Notes: generated by a model not told the origin, from the letters alone. DNA of 64,000 nucleotides from Pseudoxanthomonas japonensis (GCF_010093445.1 NZ_PDWW01000006.1:1-64000), one strand, 5' to 3'. Positions 25,441-35,076 are shown, numbered from the stretch's first letter. Program-made: numbers and translations.

Positions 25441-28212
25441 ATGCCAGTTAGTCATCAGAACCGGAAGACACCGGTTACCTTGCTTGCCGTCTCGATCGGC
25501 CTGGCGCTGCAGATGGGGGCAGCGGCGCATGCCCAGGAGGCGACACCAGCCGGGGAAGGGGCCGCGCAGGAAGCCGTGGACACCACCCTCGACACGATCA
25601 GCGTGACGGGCTACCGCGCCAGCCTGGAGAAGGCACTGGACATCAAGCGCGGCGAAGCCGGCGTGGTGGACGCCATCGTCGCCGAAGACATCGCCGACTT
25701 TCCGGACATGAACCTGGCGGAGTCGCTGCAACGCATCCCCGGCGTGTCGATCACCCGGGACGGCGGCGAAGGCCGCAACATTTCCGTCCGCGGCCTGGGT
25801 CCGCAGTTCACGCGCGTGCGCATCAACGGCATCGAGGCGCTGGCGACCGGCGGCGGCACCGATACCGCTGGCGGCGTCAACCGCGGCCGCGGTTTCGACT
25901 TCAACACCTTCGCATCGGAACTCTTCAGCCAACTGGTGGTGCGCAAGACCTCGTCGGCGGACGTCGAGGAAGGCTCGCTGGGTGCGACGGTCGACCTGCG
26001 CACCGCGCGTCCGTTCGACTATGACGGCTTCACCATGGTGGTCGGTGGCCAGGCCAGCTACAACGACCTGCTGAAGGAAACCGATCCGCGCGGCACGTTC
26101 CTGATCAGCAACACCTTCGCGGACAACACCATCGGCGCCCTGCTGTCGGTGGCCTACACCGACCGCAAGGTGATCGAGGAAGGCTCGGACTCCGTCCGCT
26201 GGTGGACGGCGCAGAGCGGCACCAACTTCTTCAACCCCAGCTCGCCCTATACCGCGGCGCTCAGCCCCAACGTTTTCCATCCGCGCATTCCGCGCTACAA
26301 CGTCTACCTGCACGACCAGCAGCGCGTCGGCGTCACCGGGTCGCTGCAGTTCAAGCCGAACGACGCTACCGAGCTCAGCTTCGACGCCCTGTATGCCCGC
26401 TTCGACGCCAACCGCTACCAGGACAACATCAACGCCGTGTCGTTCAGCCGCACCAACGCGGCAGGCAAGCAGAACACGATCGTCCGCGACGGCGAGATCG
26501 ACGCCAACGGCAACCTGGTGTACGGCCTGTTCGACAACGTCGATATCCGCTCCGAGGGCCGTTACGACGAGCAGACCACCGAGTTCAAACAGTGGGGCGC
26601 CGAACTGAGGCACCGCTTCAGCGACTCGCTGTCGATGCACGCCCTGCTGGGCGGCGTGAAGTCGACCTACGAGAACCCCATCCAGACCACCGTCATCATG
26701 GACAAGTTCGATGTCGACGGTTACTCGTGGGATTACCGCGGCAACAGCCGCCTGCCGGTTTTCAACTACGGCAACATGGACCCGCTGGATCCGAACGGCT
26801 GGACGCTGGCGGAAATCCGCCTGCGCCCGCAATCGACCACCAACGAGTACGATGCGCAGCAGATCGACCTGACCTGGATCGCGTCCTCCTACTTCACGCT
26901 GAAGGGTGGCGTCCATCACAAGGACTACACCTTCGAATCCAGGGAGTGGCGCCGCAGCAGCGAAACCGTCGTCCCGCCGATGACCAGCGACACCCTGGCC
27001 GGCCTGCTACGCCAGTTCGGCACCTACGGCATCGGCGCAGGCGGCGTGAACCGCTGGTTGGTACCGGATGTCAACGCTTTCCAGCAAGCGCTGGGTATCC
27101 ATGACGGCACCGGCATATACCAGGTCTACGACAACCTGTCCTCGCTGGCAGCCAACAACCGCACCGTCAACGAGAAGAGCCTGGGCTACTACGTGCAGGG
27201 CGACTTCAATTTCGACATCGGCGCGGTTCCGGTGCGCGGCAATGTCGGTGTGCGGCGCGTGGATACCGAGCTGACCAGCGATGGGTGGTCGTTCGTCGGG
27301 GGCGTGCCCGTTCCGACCCGGGTTGTCCACGAGTACAGCGACACGCTGCCGTCCTTCAACCTGGCAGCGGAGATTACACCCGACTTCGTGGTCCGCCTGT
27401 CCGGCGCCGAAGTCATGACGCGCCCGAATCTCGGCTTCCTCAACCCGGGCGCCACCGTCAGTGCATCGGGCGGCGCCTTCACGGTCACCACGGGCAATCC
27501 GAAACTCGAGCCCTTCCGCGCCAAGACGCTGGACCTGAACCTCGAATGGTATTTCACCAACGAGGCGCTGCTGTCGCTGGGCGTGTTCTACAAGGACATC
27601 GACAGCTACATCCAGAATTCGCGCGAGAGCCGCCCCTACAACACGTCGGGCCTGCCCAACGAACTGCTGAACGGCACGATCGCCACGCCGGAGGACATCT
27701 TCACCTTCAACCAGCCGCTGAACACACCCGGCGGAGAGCTGCGCGGCTACGAACTCAGCTACCAGCAGCCCTTCACCTTCCTGCCCGGCTTCTGGCAGGA
27801 CTTCGGCGTGCAGCTGAACTACACGTACGTCGATTCCGACATCCAGTACCTGAGTTCTGCCGGCGTGCCCACGGTGAAGGGACCGATGGTAGGCCTGTCG
27901 AAGAACGCCTGGAACGCGACGCTGTACTACGACAACAGCAAGTTCGCCGCCCGCGTGTCGGCGGCTTACCGCGACGAGTTCGTCAATACCATCCCGGGTC
28001 GCGAGGGCAGCGACGTGGAGGCGACATCCGAGTTCACTACAGTCGACGCTTCCCTGTCGTACAACGTCACCGACAAGCTGACCATCTCGCTGGAGGGCCT
28101 GAACCTGACCGACGAGTGGACCGACATGTGGATGGATACGGCCGGCGACCGCTCGATCGCCTACACGCATACCGGTCGCCAGTACATGCTGGGTTTCCGT
28201 TACAAGTTCTGA
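25441..28212 (+). CDS. TonB-dependent receptor for pectic oligosaccharides (proposed)
   Basis: 923 residues. It has a signal peptide (VTLLAVSIGLALQMGAAAHA, cleavage near residue 31), a TonB-box-like LDTISVTGYRASLEKALDIK, a plug (IVAEDIADFPDMNLAESLQ, RNISVRGLGPQFTRVRINGI, SQLVVRKTSSADVEEGSLG) and a barrel ending in Phe (MLGFRYKF). This is the large TonB-receptor type often found with polysaccharide-use loci in Xanthomonadaceae. The start follows GGAGGGGAGAAC. It is divergent from kdgK and sits beside pectate lyase, so the ligand is probably oligogalacturonide; that is inferred from context. A terminator follows at 28252. Confidence 0.93.
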   Translation: MPVSHQNRKTPVTLLAVSIGLALQMGAAAHAQEATPAGEGAAQEAVDTTLDTISVTGYRASLEKALDIKRGEAGVVDAIVAEDIADFPDMNLAESLQRIPGVSITRDGGEGRNISVRGLGPQFTRVRINGIEALATGGGTDTAGGVNRGRGFDFNTFASELFSQLVVRKTSSADVEEGSLGATVDLRTARPFDYDGFTMVVGGQASYNDLLKETDPRGTFLISNTFADNTIGALLSVAYTDRKVIEEGSDSVRWWTAQSGTNFFNPSSPYTAALSPNVFHPRIPRYNVYLHDQQRVGVTGSLQFKPNDATELSFDALYARFDANRYQDNINAVSFSRTNAAGKQNTIVRDGEIDANGNLVYGLFDNVDIRSEGRYDEQTTEFKQWGAELRHRFSDSLSMHALLGGVKSTYENPIQTTVIMDKFDVDGYSWDYRGNSRLPVFNYGNMDPLDPNGWTLAEIRLRPQSTTNEYDAQQIDLTWIASSYFTLKGGVHHKDYTFESREWRRSSETVVPPMTSDTLAGLLRQFGTYGIGAGGVNRWLVPDVNAFQQALGIHDGTGIYQVYDNLSSLAANNRTVNEKSLGYYVQGDFNFDIGAVPVRGNVGVRRVDTELTSDGWSFVGGVPVPTRVVHEYSDTLPSFNLAAEITPDFVVRLSGAEVMTRPNLGFLNPGATVSASGGAFTVTTGNPKLEPFRAKTLDLNLEWYFTNEALLSLGVFYKDIDSYIQNSRESRPYNTSGLPNELLNGTIATPEDIFTFNQPLNTPGGELRGYELSYQQPFTFLPGFWQDFGVQLNYTYVDSDIQYLSSAGVPTVKGPMVGLSKNAWNATLYYDNSKFAARVSAAYRDEFVNTIPGREGSDVEATSEFTTVDASLSYNVTDKLTISLEGLNLTDEWTDMWMDTAGDRSIAYTHTGRQYMLGFRYKF

Positions 28213-28251
28213 TCGTTTGACGTTGAGCACCTCCCTGCGAGGTGCACCCGA

Positions 28252-28283
28252 AGCCCGGCCGCCTCTCCCGGCCGGGCTTTTTT
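28252..28283 (+). terminator. Rho-independent terminator after the TonB receptor
   Basis: AGCCCGGCC, an 8-9 base loop and GGCCGGGCT form a strong stem followed by TTTTTT, 40 bp past the receptor stop. Confidence 0.9.
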
Positions 28284-28709
28284 GTGTCCGCTGCGCGTCG
28301 CCACGCCGCCATGCGCCATGACGGATGCGGCGTATCCAGCGCGCTGGATGCCCTTCCGCGACGAACGCCTGCAACGCGTACCAGGACAGAACCACCACGA
28401 CGGGGAAGGCAGACGCCGGGCACGATGTTTCGATGTCGTGCAAATGGGACAGGCACCCCACGCAGACGCTCGAAGGGCTGAACTCGGCGGATGAACTCAA
28501 CGGGCCTTGCGTGGACTCTGCAGACGGCGACCGGGCGATGTATCACCGCACCGTTCGCCAATGCTGCCTGGGCATGCGGCCCAACTTCCGACCGCCGTGC
28601 TGCGTGATGGGCCGGGGACCGGTCGGTCGAACCACGTGCACGTGTTCCGATGAAGGTTCCCGCGGCAGCGGGCACACGGTGCATCCGCCGCGCACGATCG
28701 CGACCAACG
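28284..28709. other. Intergenic stretch with no supported gene
   Basis: About 425 bp between two convergent terminators. Several open frames cross it on both strands, but none has a ribosome-binding site, conserved motif or plausible protein composition. I see nothing functional here. Confidence 0.6.
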
Positions 28710-28737
28710 AAAAGGCCCGCCTGATGGCGGGCCTTTT
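28710..28737 (-). terminator. Rho-independent terminator after pectate lyase
   Basis: Perfect 12 bp stem AAAAGGCCCGCC/GGCGGGCCTTTT with a 4-base loop, 40 bp past the pectate lyase stop. It is symmetrical, so it could also stop plus-strand transcription. Confidence 0.88.
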
Positions 28738-28777
28738 GCGACAAGCGTTCCGCGCGAACGTGCGCTTCGGTGATCCC

Positions 28778-30133
28778 TCAGCGCAACGGCTCTCCGCGGG
28801 GATAGCTGCCGGAAGCCGGCTCCATCGTATCGAGGTTCCAGTCGGCCTCGACAAACGGCTTGCGCGCCTCCTTGTACTGCGGGTATCCACCGACCTGCTC
28901 CTGGCTGTCGATGATCTCGCCGCGGCCTTCGATGACGTCGGCGACGATGCGGCGGTCGATCAGGTCGCGGTTCCAGGGCGTGGCACCCACGGTTTCGATC
29001 ACCGCATCCTGCACCTTGGCCGACGGCAGCAGCGTCACGCCGAACGGCAGCGCCGGTGCTGTCCTGACGCGATTGAGCGTCACCGGCGCGGTGGTGTAGC
29101 TGCCGGTCTCCTGGATGCTCTTGGCGCCCGTACGGTCGACGATCAGGTTGTCCTGCGCGTACAGGTCGAGATCCCCGGAGCCGCCGATCATCATGAAGGC
29201 CAGCGGCTCGGTCGACCTGCCTGCGCGCATCACGTTGCCGCGCACCACCATCTCGCCCTTCGAGTACGGGTGGCCCAGCCATTCTTCCGCGATCAGGTTG
29301 TAGTGGATCGCACGCTGCCCCGGGTTGTAGATCAGGTTGTTGATCACCTGCCCGCGCGCGCCACCCTTGAACAGCGGGCTGCGCTCGTAGTTGTGCGCGT
29401 AGAGATTGCCGACGATCAGGACCTCGTTGACGTGGTCGTGGATCAGCGAGCCCTTGGAATGTTCGCCCTTGGGATGGGTGGAATGAGCCAGCCCTTCGCT
29501 GACGATGTTGTTGCTGTAGGTGATCCGGCGCGAGGCATTGGCCATCCACTCGGCTTCGTTCTCGCCATGGAAGCGGGTGCTGGACGCGCTGAGGTTCTCG
29601 TCCGTCGCCCAGGTGAGCGAGCAGTGGTCGACGATGACATCGTGCGCGCCGCGTACCGTCGTGATGGCGTCGATGTCGCCGGAGCGCTTCGGCATGCCGC
29701 CGTCGCCCGGCCGGATGCGGATATGCCGGATCACCACGTCATGCGTGGCGATGATCAGGCCGCCCTTGATGATCGTGACGCCGGGATGCGGGGCGGTCTG
29801 CCCGGCGATGGTCAGGAACGGCTCGGTGATACGCAGCTCCTTCATGCCCAGGTCGATCACACCGCCCACTTCGAATACGACGATGCGGGGACCCGTGCCG
29901 GACACAGCTTCCTTGAAGGAACCCGGGCCATCGGCCGCCAGGCTGGTGACGCGGACGATCTTGCCTCCCCGCCCGCCGGGCGTGTGCGCGGCGGCGCCCT
30001 GCGCACCGGGAAACGCCAGCGGACGCGTATCGGCGGCCAGCACCGTGGCCGTGGTGAGCGCGATCAGCAGGGCGGCGGTCGCACGGGCGATCCAACGGAC
30101 CCGCGTCGACGCGGATGAACGGACATGAAGCAT
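28778..30133 (-). CDS. Secreted pectate lyase (PL1-like beta-helix)
   Basis: 451 residues with a signal peptide (ATAALLIALTTATVLA, cleavage near residue 34). The mature N-terminus FPGAQGAAAHTPGGRGGKIV and GPGSFKEAVSGTGPRIVVFEVGGVID are characteristic of family-1-type pectate lyases and related beta-helix lyases. Further rungs read RHIRIRPGDGG, DIDAITTVRGAHDVIVDHCSLTW and RITYSNNIVSEGL. It would cut polygalacturonate by beta-elimination, giving unsaturated ends that feed KduI/KduD. The exact PL subfamily is uncertain. The start at 30133 is preceded by GGAGGAGCCA; an upstream extension crosses the operator at 30203-30218 and is unlikely. It is divergent from the hydratase-TRAP genes. Confidence 0.9.
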   Translation of the reverse strand: MLHVRSSASTRVRWIARATAALLIALTTATVLAADTRPLAFPGAQGAAAHTPGGRGGKIVRVTSLAADGPGSFKEAVSGTGPRIVVFEVGGVIDLGMKELRITEPFLTIAGQTAPHPGVTIIKGGLIIATHDVVIRHIRIRPGDGGMPKRSGDIDAITTVRGAHDVIVDHCSLTWATDENLSASSTRFHGENEAEWMANASRRITYSNNIVSEGLAHSTHPKGEHSKGSLIHDHVNEVLIVGNLYAHNYERSPLFKGGARGQVINNLIYNPGQRAIHYNLIAEEWLGHPYSKGEMVVRGNVMRAGRSTEPLAFMMIGGSGDLDLYAQDNLIVDRTGAKSIQETGSYTTAPVTLNRVRTAPALPFGVTLLPSAKVQDAVIETVGATPWNRDLIDRRIVADVIEGRGEIIDSQEQVGGYPQYKEARKPFVEADWNLDTMEPASGSYPRGEPLR

Positions 30134-30202
30134 TGGCTCCTCCCAGGAGTAGTCGACGCATCGTGGCATCGGGATGGATTTTGCGGCAGTGCACATTGTC
30201 AA

Positions 30203-30218
30203 TGACACCGGTTTACCA
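30203..30218. promoter_or_regulatory. Operator-like near-palindrome between pectate lyase and hydratase/TRAP genes
   Basis: TGACACCGGTTTACCA, with central CCGG, in the 148 bp gap between divergent starts. It shares its first 10 bases with the site before kduI. It is the expected position for a shared LacI-family operator. Confidence 0.62.
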
Positions 30219-30281
30219 TATACAGGCCATCCACCTGCACTGTCACTCGGCAGTGCAACAAATCGCAGCGGGAGAACCCAC

Positions 30282-31127
30282 TTGAGCAACGACCGCAAAG
30301 CCGACGCCGACGCGCCCACGCTGGCCGCCATCGCGGACGGTTTCGTAGGCGCGCGCCGCCAAGGCCGCGCTTTGCCGGGGTTCCCCGGCGACATTCCCGA
30401 CGACCTCGTTACCGCCTATCGCGTGCAGGACATGGCCATCGCCCGATGGCCGGACCGGGTAGTGGGCTGGAAGGTCGGTTTCATTGCGCCCGAGCGGCGC
30501 GATGTGTCCGGCGATGAGCGGCTGCTCGGCCCGATCTTCGCGCGGCAGCTGCAGATGACCACCGGTAGCCAATCCGTCTTCGAAGTCTTCGGTGGTGGCT
30601 TTGGCGCCGTGGAGGCCGAGTACGTCCTGCGCGTCGACGAGGACGTCCCGGGCGACAAGACGGAGTGGACGCCGGAAGAGGCGGCCGCCGTGCTGTCGAC
30701 GCTGTTCGTGGGCATGGAGGTGGCCAGCAGTCCGTTGGCCACGATCAACCAGCTGGGCCCGCGGGTGGTCGTGTCGGACTTCGGCAACAACAACGGGTTG
30801 GTGATGGGAGCGGAGATCCCGGCCTGGACCGAACGCAGCGATGCCTCGCTCACGTGCACGACCTGGATCGACGGACGCCAGGTCGGCCAGGGCGGCGCAA
30901 CGACGCTGCCGGGCGGACTGCGCGCGGCATTCGCGTTCGCGCTGGCGCGCTCGGCACGCCGCGGCAGGCCGCTCAAGGCCGGCGACCTGATCGCCACCGG
31001 CAATGCGACCGGCATCCACGACATCCTGCCCGGCCAGCAGGCACGCATCGATTTCGACGGACATGGCAGCATCGAATGCCTGGCCACCGCGGCGGCACCG
31101 AAGGACGAGGGAGATTGGCGCGCATGA
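30282..31127 (+). CDS. 2-keto-4-pentenoate hydratase / fumarylacetoacetase-family enzyme
   Basis: 281 residues of the FAH/MhpD superfamily: metal-dependent enzymes that hydrate, decarboxylate or cleave 2-keto acids. Seen: VVGWKVGFIAPE, LLGPIFARQL, AVEAEYVLRVDED (Glu-x-Glu metal ligands), VVSDFGNNNGLVMG, LKAGDLIATGNATG. I start at TTG 30282 because GGGAG lies 10 bp upstream and the only in-frame ATG (30174) would put the operator inside the gene. It is co-transcribed with the TRAP genes (ATGA overlap with dctP). The exact reaction is unknown; a ketouronate-derived 2-keto acid is the natural guess from the locus. Confidence 0.8.
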   Translation: MSNDRKADADAPTLAAIADGFVGARRQGRALPGFPGDIPDDLVTAYRVQDMAIARWPDRVVGWKVGFIAPERRDVSGDERLLGPIFARQLQMTTGSQSVFEVFGGGFGAVEAEYVLRVDEDVPGDKTEWTPEEAAAVLSTLFVGMEVASSPLATINQLGPRVVVSDFGNNNGLVMGAEIPAWTERSDASLTCTTWIDGRQVGQGGATTLPGGLRAAFAFALARSARRGRPLKAGDLIATGNATGIHDILPGQQARIDFDGHGSIECLATAAAPKDEGDWRA

Positions 31128-32119
31128 TGAACCGTCGTCGTTTCCTCGGCACCGGCCTGGGCGCCGCGGCCACGCTGCCGCTGCTGGGTAGCCGTGTGCT
31201 GGCCGACGAAGGCCGGCACGTGCTCACCGCGACCGACGTGCACGTGAAGGACTACCCGACCGTCGAAGCCGTGAAGTGGATCGGCGACACGCTGATGCGC
31301 GAGACCGGTGGCCGGGTAACGCTGCGCCAGTACCACTCCGGCCAGTTGGGACGCGAGTCCGAAGCCATCGACATGGCGCGCTTCGGCGCCATCGACATGA
31401 CCCGCGTGTATGCCGGCGCACTGAACAATGCGTTTCCGCTGACCCAGGCGCTGTGCCTGCCCTACGTCTTCGATTCCGTGCCGCACATGCGGCGCGCGAT
31501 GGACGAAGGTGTGGGCAAGACGGTGCTGGAAGGCTTCGCGCGGCGCGGCCTGGTCGGCCTGGCCATCTACGACTCCGGTGCCCGCTGCTTCTACAACACC
31601 AAGCACGCGATCCGGGCGCCGGCGGACCTGCATGGACTGAAGATCCGCGTGCCCGTCTCCGACATCTTCATCCGCATGCTGCGCCTGTTCGGCGCCAACG
31701 CCACGCCGCTGTCGCTGGGCGAAGTCTTCTCCGGGCTGGAGACGCGCATGATCGACGGCGCCGAGAACAACATCCGCAGCTTCCATTCCAGCCGGCACTT
31801 CGAAGCGGCCCATTACTGGTCGCAGACCAACCATTCGTATGCACCCGATGTCCTGCTGGTGTCGCAGCGCACGCTGGACGGGCTGCAGGCGCGCGACCGC
31901 GAACTGCTGATCGAAACGGCGCGGCAATCGGTCGGGGTGATGCGGACGCTGTGGGACGCCTCCGAAGCCAAGGCAAGGGAAGCCGTGTTCGACGCGGGGG
32001 TGAAACACAACGAGGCGGATCTCGCCGCATTCGCGCACGCCTCGCAGCCGCTGCTGTCCGAGTACCGCAAAGACCCCGCGATCGACGCGCTGTACCGCCG
32101 CATCCGCGACCTGGCCTGA
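31124..32119 (+). CDS. dctP: TRAP transporter substrate-binding protein (DctP family)
   Basis: 331 residues, periplasmic. The N-terminus MMNRRRFLGTGLGAAATLPL has a twin-arginine-like RRRFLG motif, suggesting Tat export. Family features: LRQYHSGQLGRESEAIDMAR, NNAFPLTQALCLPYVF, KIRVPVSDIFIRMLRLFGAN (the Arg that salt-bridges the ligand carboxylate is expected around here), and ENNIRSFHSSRHFEAA. It captures a carboxylate, probably galacturonate or a pectin-derived ketouronate, for the membrane partners that follow. Two adjacent ATG codons are possible (31124 or 31127); the first overlaps the hydratase stop. Confidence 0.92.
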   Translation: MMNRRRFLGTGLGAAATLPLLGSRVLADEGRHVLTATDVHVKDYPTVEAVKWIGDTLMRETGGRVTLRQYHSGQLGRESEAIDMARFGAIDMTRVYAGALNNAFPLTQALCLPYVFDSVPHMRRAMDEGVGKTVLEGFARRGLVGLAIYDSGARCFYNTKHAIRAPADLHGLKIRVPVSDIFIRMLRLFGANATPLSLGEVFSGLETRMIDGAENNIRSFHSSRHFEAAHYWSQTNHSYAPDVLLVSQRTLDGLQARDRELLIETARQSVGVMRTLWDASEAKAREAVFDAGVKHNEADLAAFAHASQPLLSEYRKDPAIDALYRRIRDLA

Positions 32120-32128
32120 GAACCGACG

Positions 32129-32647
32129 ATGTCCGAAGAAACCACACCGTCCCCCGCCACGCCGCTGCAACGCGGCATGGACCTGTTGTCCAACGCCGCC
32201 ATCGGGATCGCCGTCGTCGCGCTGCTGGGCCTGGTGGCCGTGCAGGGCTGGCAGGTGATCGCCCGCTACGTGATCAACGACTCGCCGAGCTGGACCGAGC
32301 CGGTGACCGTGCTGCTGCTGACCACCGCCATGAGCCTGGGCGCGGCGTCCGGCGTGCACACCCACCGGCACTTCGGCTTCTTCCTGCTGGCCGACGCCGC
32401 GGGTCCGCGCCTGAAGAGACTGCTGCATGCCCTGTCACCCCTGGTGATCGCCGCCATCGGCGCGGTGATGGCCTATTGGGGCGCGGTGCTGTTGCTGGAC
32501 GGCCTGGACATCCGCATCGCCGGCGCGCCCATGCCGCAGAGCATCGGCTACCTGCCGCTGTCGATCGGCGGCGTGCTGATGGTGGTGTTCGCCGTGTACC
32601 GACTGCTCCTGGTGCTGCGCGCGCCGCTGACCGACGAGGCCCGCTGA
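32129..32647 (+). CDS. dctQ: TRAP transporter small membrane subunit (DctQ family)
   Basis: 172 residues with four hydrophobic helices (IGIAVVALLGLVAVQGWQVI, VTVLLLTTAMSLGAA, LSPLVIAAIGAVMAY, LSIGGVLMVVFAVYRLLLV), the standard DctQ topology, and the family's WTEPVT/GxHxHRHFGF region (ASGVHTHRHFGFFLL). It associates with the large permease encoded 3 bp downstream. The start is 9 bp after dctP. Confidence 0.9.
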   Translation: MSEETTPSPATPLQRGMDLLSNAAIGIAVVALLGLVAVQGWQVIARYVINDSPSWTEPVTVLLLTTAMSLGAASGVHTHRHFGFFLLADAAGPRLKRLLHALSPLVIAAIGAVMAYWGAVLLLDGLDIRIAGAPMPQSIGYLPLSIGGVLMVVFAVYRLLLVLRAPLTDEAR

Positions 32648-32650
32648 CCC

Positions 32651-33934
32651 ATGGCGATCACCCTGCTCTTCTCCCTCTTCGCGATCCTGCTGCTGGTCGG
32701 CGTGCCCGTCGCGTATGCGCTGGCCGCCGCGTCGCTGGCGACCCTGCTCTACCTCGATCTGCCCAGCATCGTGCTGGTCCAGCAGATCTCGTCGGGTACC
32801 GGCTCGGCGTCGCTGATCGCCATCCCGCTCTTCATCTTCGCCGGCGAGATCATGCTGCGCGGCGGCATCTCCGAGCGGCTGATCAGTCTGGCGGCCTCTC
32901 TGGTAGGCCGGCTGCGTGGCGGCCTGGGCCAGGTCAGCATCCTGTCGTCGCTGTTTTTCGGCGGCGTGTCGGGCTCTGCCATCGCCGACGTCTCGGCCGT
33001 GGGCGGCACGATGATCCCGCAGATGGTCAAGCGGGGCTACGACCGCGATTTCGCCGTCAACGTCAGCATCACCGCGGCGCTGGTGGCGTTGCTGGTGCCG
33101 CCTTCCCATAACCTGATCCTGTTCTCGGCAGCGGCCGGCGGCGGCCTGTCCATCGCCGACCTGTTCGCCGCCGGCATCACGCCCGCGTTGTTGATGACGG
33201 CCGTCCTGATGGCCACGGGCTGGGCAGTGGCGCGAAAGCGCGGATACGGCACCGAACCATTCCCGGGCATGCGTGCGGTCATGCTGCGCCTGGTGGCCGC
33301 GCTGCCGGGGCTGGGCCTGGTCGGCCTGATCTTCTTCGGCATCCGGGCCGGCATCTTTACCGCCGTCGAGAGCGCCGCGATCGCCGTGGTGTACGCGCTG
33401 CTGGTGACCAGCGTGCTCTACCGGCAATTGTCGCTGAAGGAATTTTTCGCCACGGTGACGCACGCGGCACGCACGACGGGCGTGATCCTGTTCGTGATCG
33501 CCACCGCCGCGGTGTTCGGCTGGCTGCTGGCCTATCTGCAGGTGCCGGCGGCGGCGGTCGATGCGTTGCAGTCCATCGCGCACAGCAAATACACGGTGCT
33601 GCTGCTGATCGTGCTGGTGCTGCTGTTGCTGGGCACCTTCATGGACCTGGCACCGATGATCCTGATCTGCACGCCGATCTTCCTGCCGGTGGCGCGCGCC
33701 TACGGCATCGACCCGATCCATTTCGGCCTGGTGCTGGTACTGACCGGCGGCCTGGGACTGGTGACGCCGCCGGTGGGCTCGGTGCTGTTCATCGGCACGG
33801 CGATCGGCAAGATCACCATCGCCCAGAGCATGCGCACGATCTGGCCGTTCTGGCTGGCAGGCCTGGCGGTGTTGCTGGTGGTGACGCTGTTCCCCGAGTT
33901 GTCGCTGTGGCTGCCGAAGGCGCTGAAGGGATGA
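32651..33934 (+). CDS. dctM: TRAP transporter large permease (DctM family)
   Basis: 427 residues, polytopic inner-membrane sodium-coupled permease. Conserved: GVPVAYALAAASLATLLYL, IPLFIFAGEIMLRGGISERL, FGGVSGSAIADVSAVGGTMI, LLVPPSHNLILFSAAAGG and LGLVTPPVGSVLFIG. Together with the binding protein and small subunit this makes a complete TRAP system. The gene ends 86 bp before the LacI-type regulator. Confidence 0.94.
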   Translation: MAITLLFSLFAILLLVGVPVAYALAAASLATLLYLDLPSIVLVQQISSGTGSASLIAIPLFIFAGEIMLRGGISERLISLAASLVGRLRGGLGQVSILSSLFFGGVSGSAIADVSAVGGTMIPQMVKRGYDRDFAVNVSITAALVALLVPPSHNLILFSAAAGGGLSIADLFAAGITPALLMTAVLMATGWAVARKRGYGTEPFPGMRAVMLRLVAALPGLGLVGLIFFGIRAGIFTAVESAAIAVVYALLVTSVLYRQLSLKEFFATVTHAARTTGVILFVIATAAVFGWLLAYLQVPAAAVDALQSIAHSKYTVLLLIVLVLLLLGTFMDLAPMILICTPIFLPVARAYGIDPIHFGLVLVLTGGLGLVTPPVGSVLFIGTAIGKITIAQSMRTIWPFWLAGLAVLLVVTLFPELSLWLPKALKG

Positions 33935-34020
33935 GGGGCGCCGTAATCGCCGCTACCGCACGCTGGACGCACCCCAGCCGCTAGAATCCCCCCGACAGAC
34001 GAACGGACCCGCCCTGCCCC

Positions 34021-35076
34021 ATGCCCGCGCGCAAGAAGCCCGAATCCCCCGCTGCCCTGCCCACCGGTGGCAAGGCGGCGACCATCAACGACATCGCACG
34101 GCTGTCCGGCGTTTCCAAGAAGACCGTCTCGCGCATCATCAACCACTCGCCGCTGGTCCGGAAGGACACCCGCGAGAAGGTCGAGGCGTTGATGCGCGAG
34201 GTCGGTTACTCGCCCGACCCGATGGCGCGCGGCCTGGCGTTCCGCCGCTCGTTCCTGATCGGCATGGTCTACGACAATCCGACCGCCCAGTACATCGTGA
34301 ACATGCAGTACGGCGCGCTGGACGCGCTGCGCGATTCGGGCTTCGAACTGGTCGTGCATCCGTGCGACAGCCGCAGCCCCGGCTATATCGACGGCGTGCG
34401 TCGCTTCGTGCAGCAGCAGAAACTGCATGGCGTGATGCTGGTGCCGCGCGCCTCGGAAGACCAGGCGCTGGCCGACATGCTCGCCGAGATCGGCTGCCGC
34501 TACACCCGCATCGCCTCGGTGTCGATGGACACGCCCGCGCGCATGGTCGTCACGCACGACCGCGACGGCGCCGCGGAAGCCGCCGAATACCTGCTGTCGC
34601 TCGGCCACACCGATATCGCGCTGATCACCGGCCCGGCCGCGTACCGGTCGTCGATCGAGCGCACCGACGGCTTCGTGCAGGCGCTCGCCAAGCGTGGGCT
34701 GGAGCTGCCGAAGTCGCGCATCATCGAAGCCGGCTACACCTTCGAGTCCGGCGTGGTCGCCGCCGAGAAGCTGCTGTCCGGCAAGCACCGGCCCACCGCC
34801 ATCTTCACCGGCAACGACGAAATGGCCGCCGGCGTCTACAAGGTCGCCATGCGCGCCGGCATCAGCATTCCGCGCCAGCTGTCGGTGGTCGGCTTCGACG
34901 ACAGCCCGCTCGCCTCACGCCTGTGGCCCTCGCTGACCTCGGTCCGCCGGAATACCCGCGATACCGGCCGCACCGCCGCCGCGATGCTGATCCAGCCGGA
35001 AGGCACGCCGATGCTGGCCGCCGCCAGCATCCGTCCGCATCTGGTCATCCGCGACTCCTCGCAGCCCCCCGAGTAA
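34021..35076 (+). CDS. LacI-family regulator, probable controller of the pectin locus
   Basis: 351 residues. The N-terminal helix-turn-helix is textbook LacI (TINDIARLSGVSKKTVSRII, about residues 21-40, then YSPDPMARGLA hinge), followed by a periplasmic-binding-type effector domain (FLIGMVYDNPTAQYI, MVVTHDRDGAAEAAEYLL, AIFTGNDEMAAGVYKVA, LSVVGFDDSPLASRLWPSLT). LacI-family proteins usually repress sugar genes and are released by a sugar or intermediate; KDG or a close relative is a fair guess. The three near-palindromes at 25329, 30203 and 35124 are the likely operators. None is found in its own 86 bp upstream gap, so there is no sign of autoregulation. Confidence 0.9.
   Translation: MPARKKPESPAALPTGGKAATINDIARLSGVSKKTVSRIINHSPLVRKDTREKVEALMREVGYSPDPMARGLAFRRSFLIGMVYDNPTAQYIVNMQYGALDALRDSGFELVVHPCDSRSPGYIDGVRRFVQQQKLHGVMLVPRASEDQALADMLAEIGCRYTRIASVSMDTPARMVVTHDRDGAAEAAEYLLSLGHTDIALITGPAAYRSSIERTDGFVQALAKRGLELPKSRIIEAGYTFESGVVAAEKLLSGKHRPTAIFTGNDEMAAGVYKVAMRAGISIPRQLSVVGFDDSPLASRLWPSLTSVRRNTRDTGRTAAAMLIQPEGTPMLAAASIRPHLVIRDSSQPPE

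Noticed and set aside
28284-28709. Several open frames between the TonB receptor and pectate lyase terminators
   Set aside because: No ribosome-binding sites, motifs or consistent composition; located between two terminators.
30174-30281. ATG start for the hydratase at 30174
   Set aside because: It would include the operator-like site and has no ribosome-binding site; TTG 30282 has GGGAG upstream.
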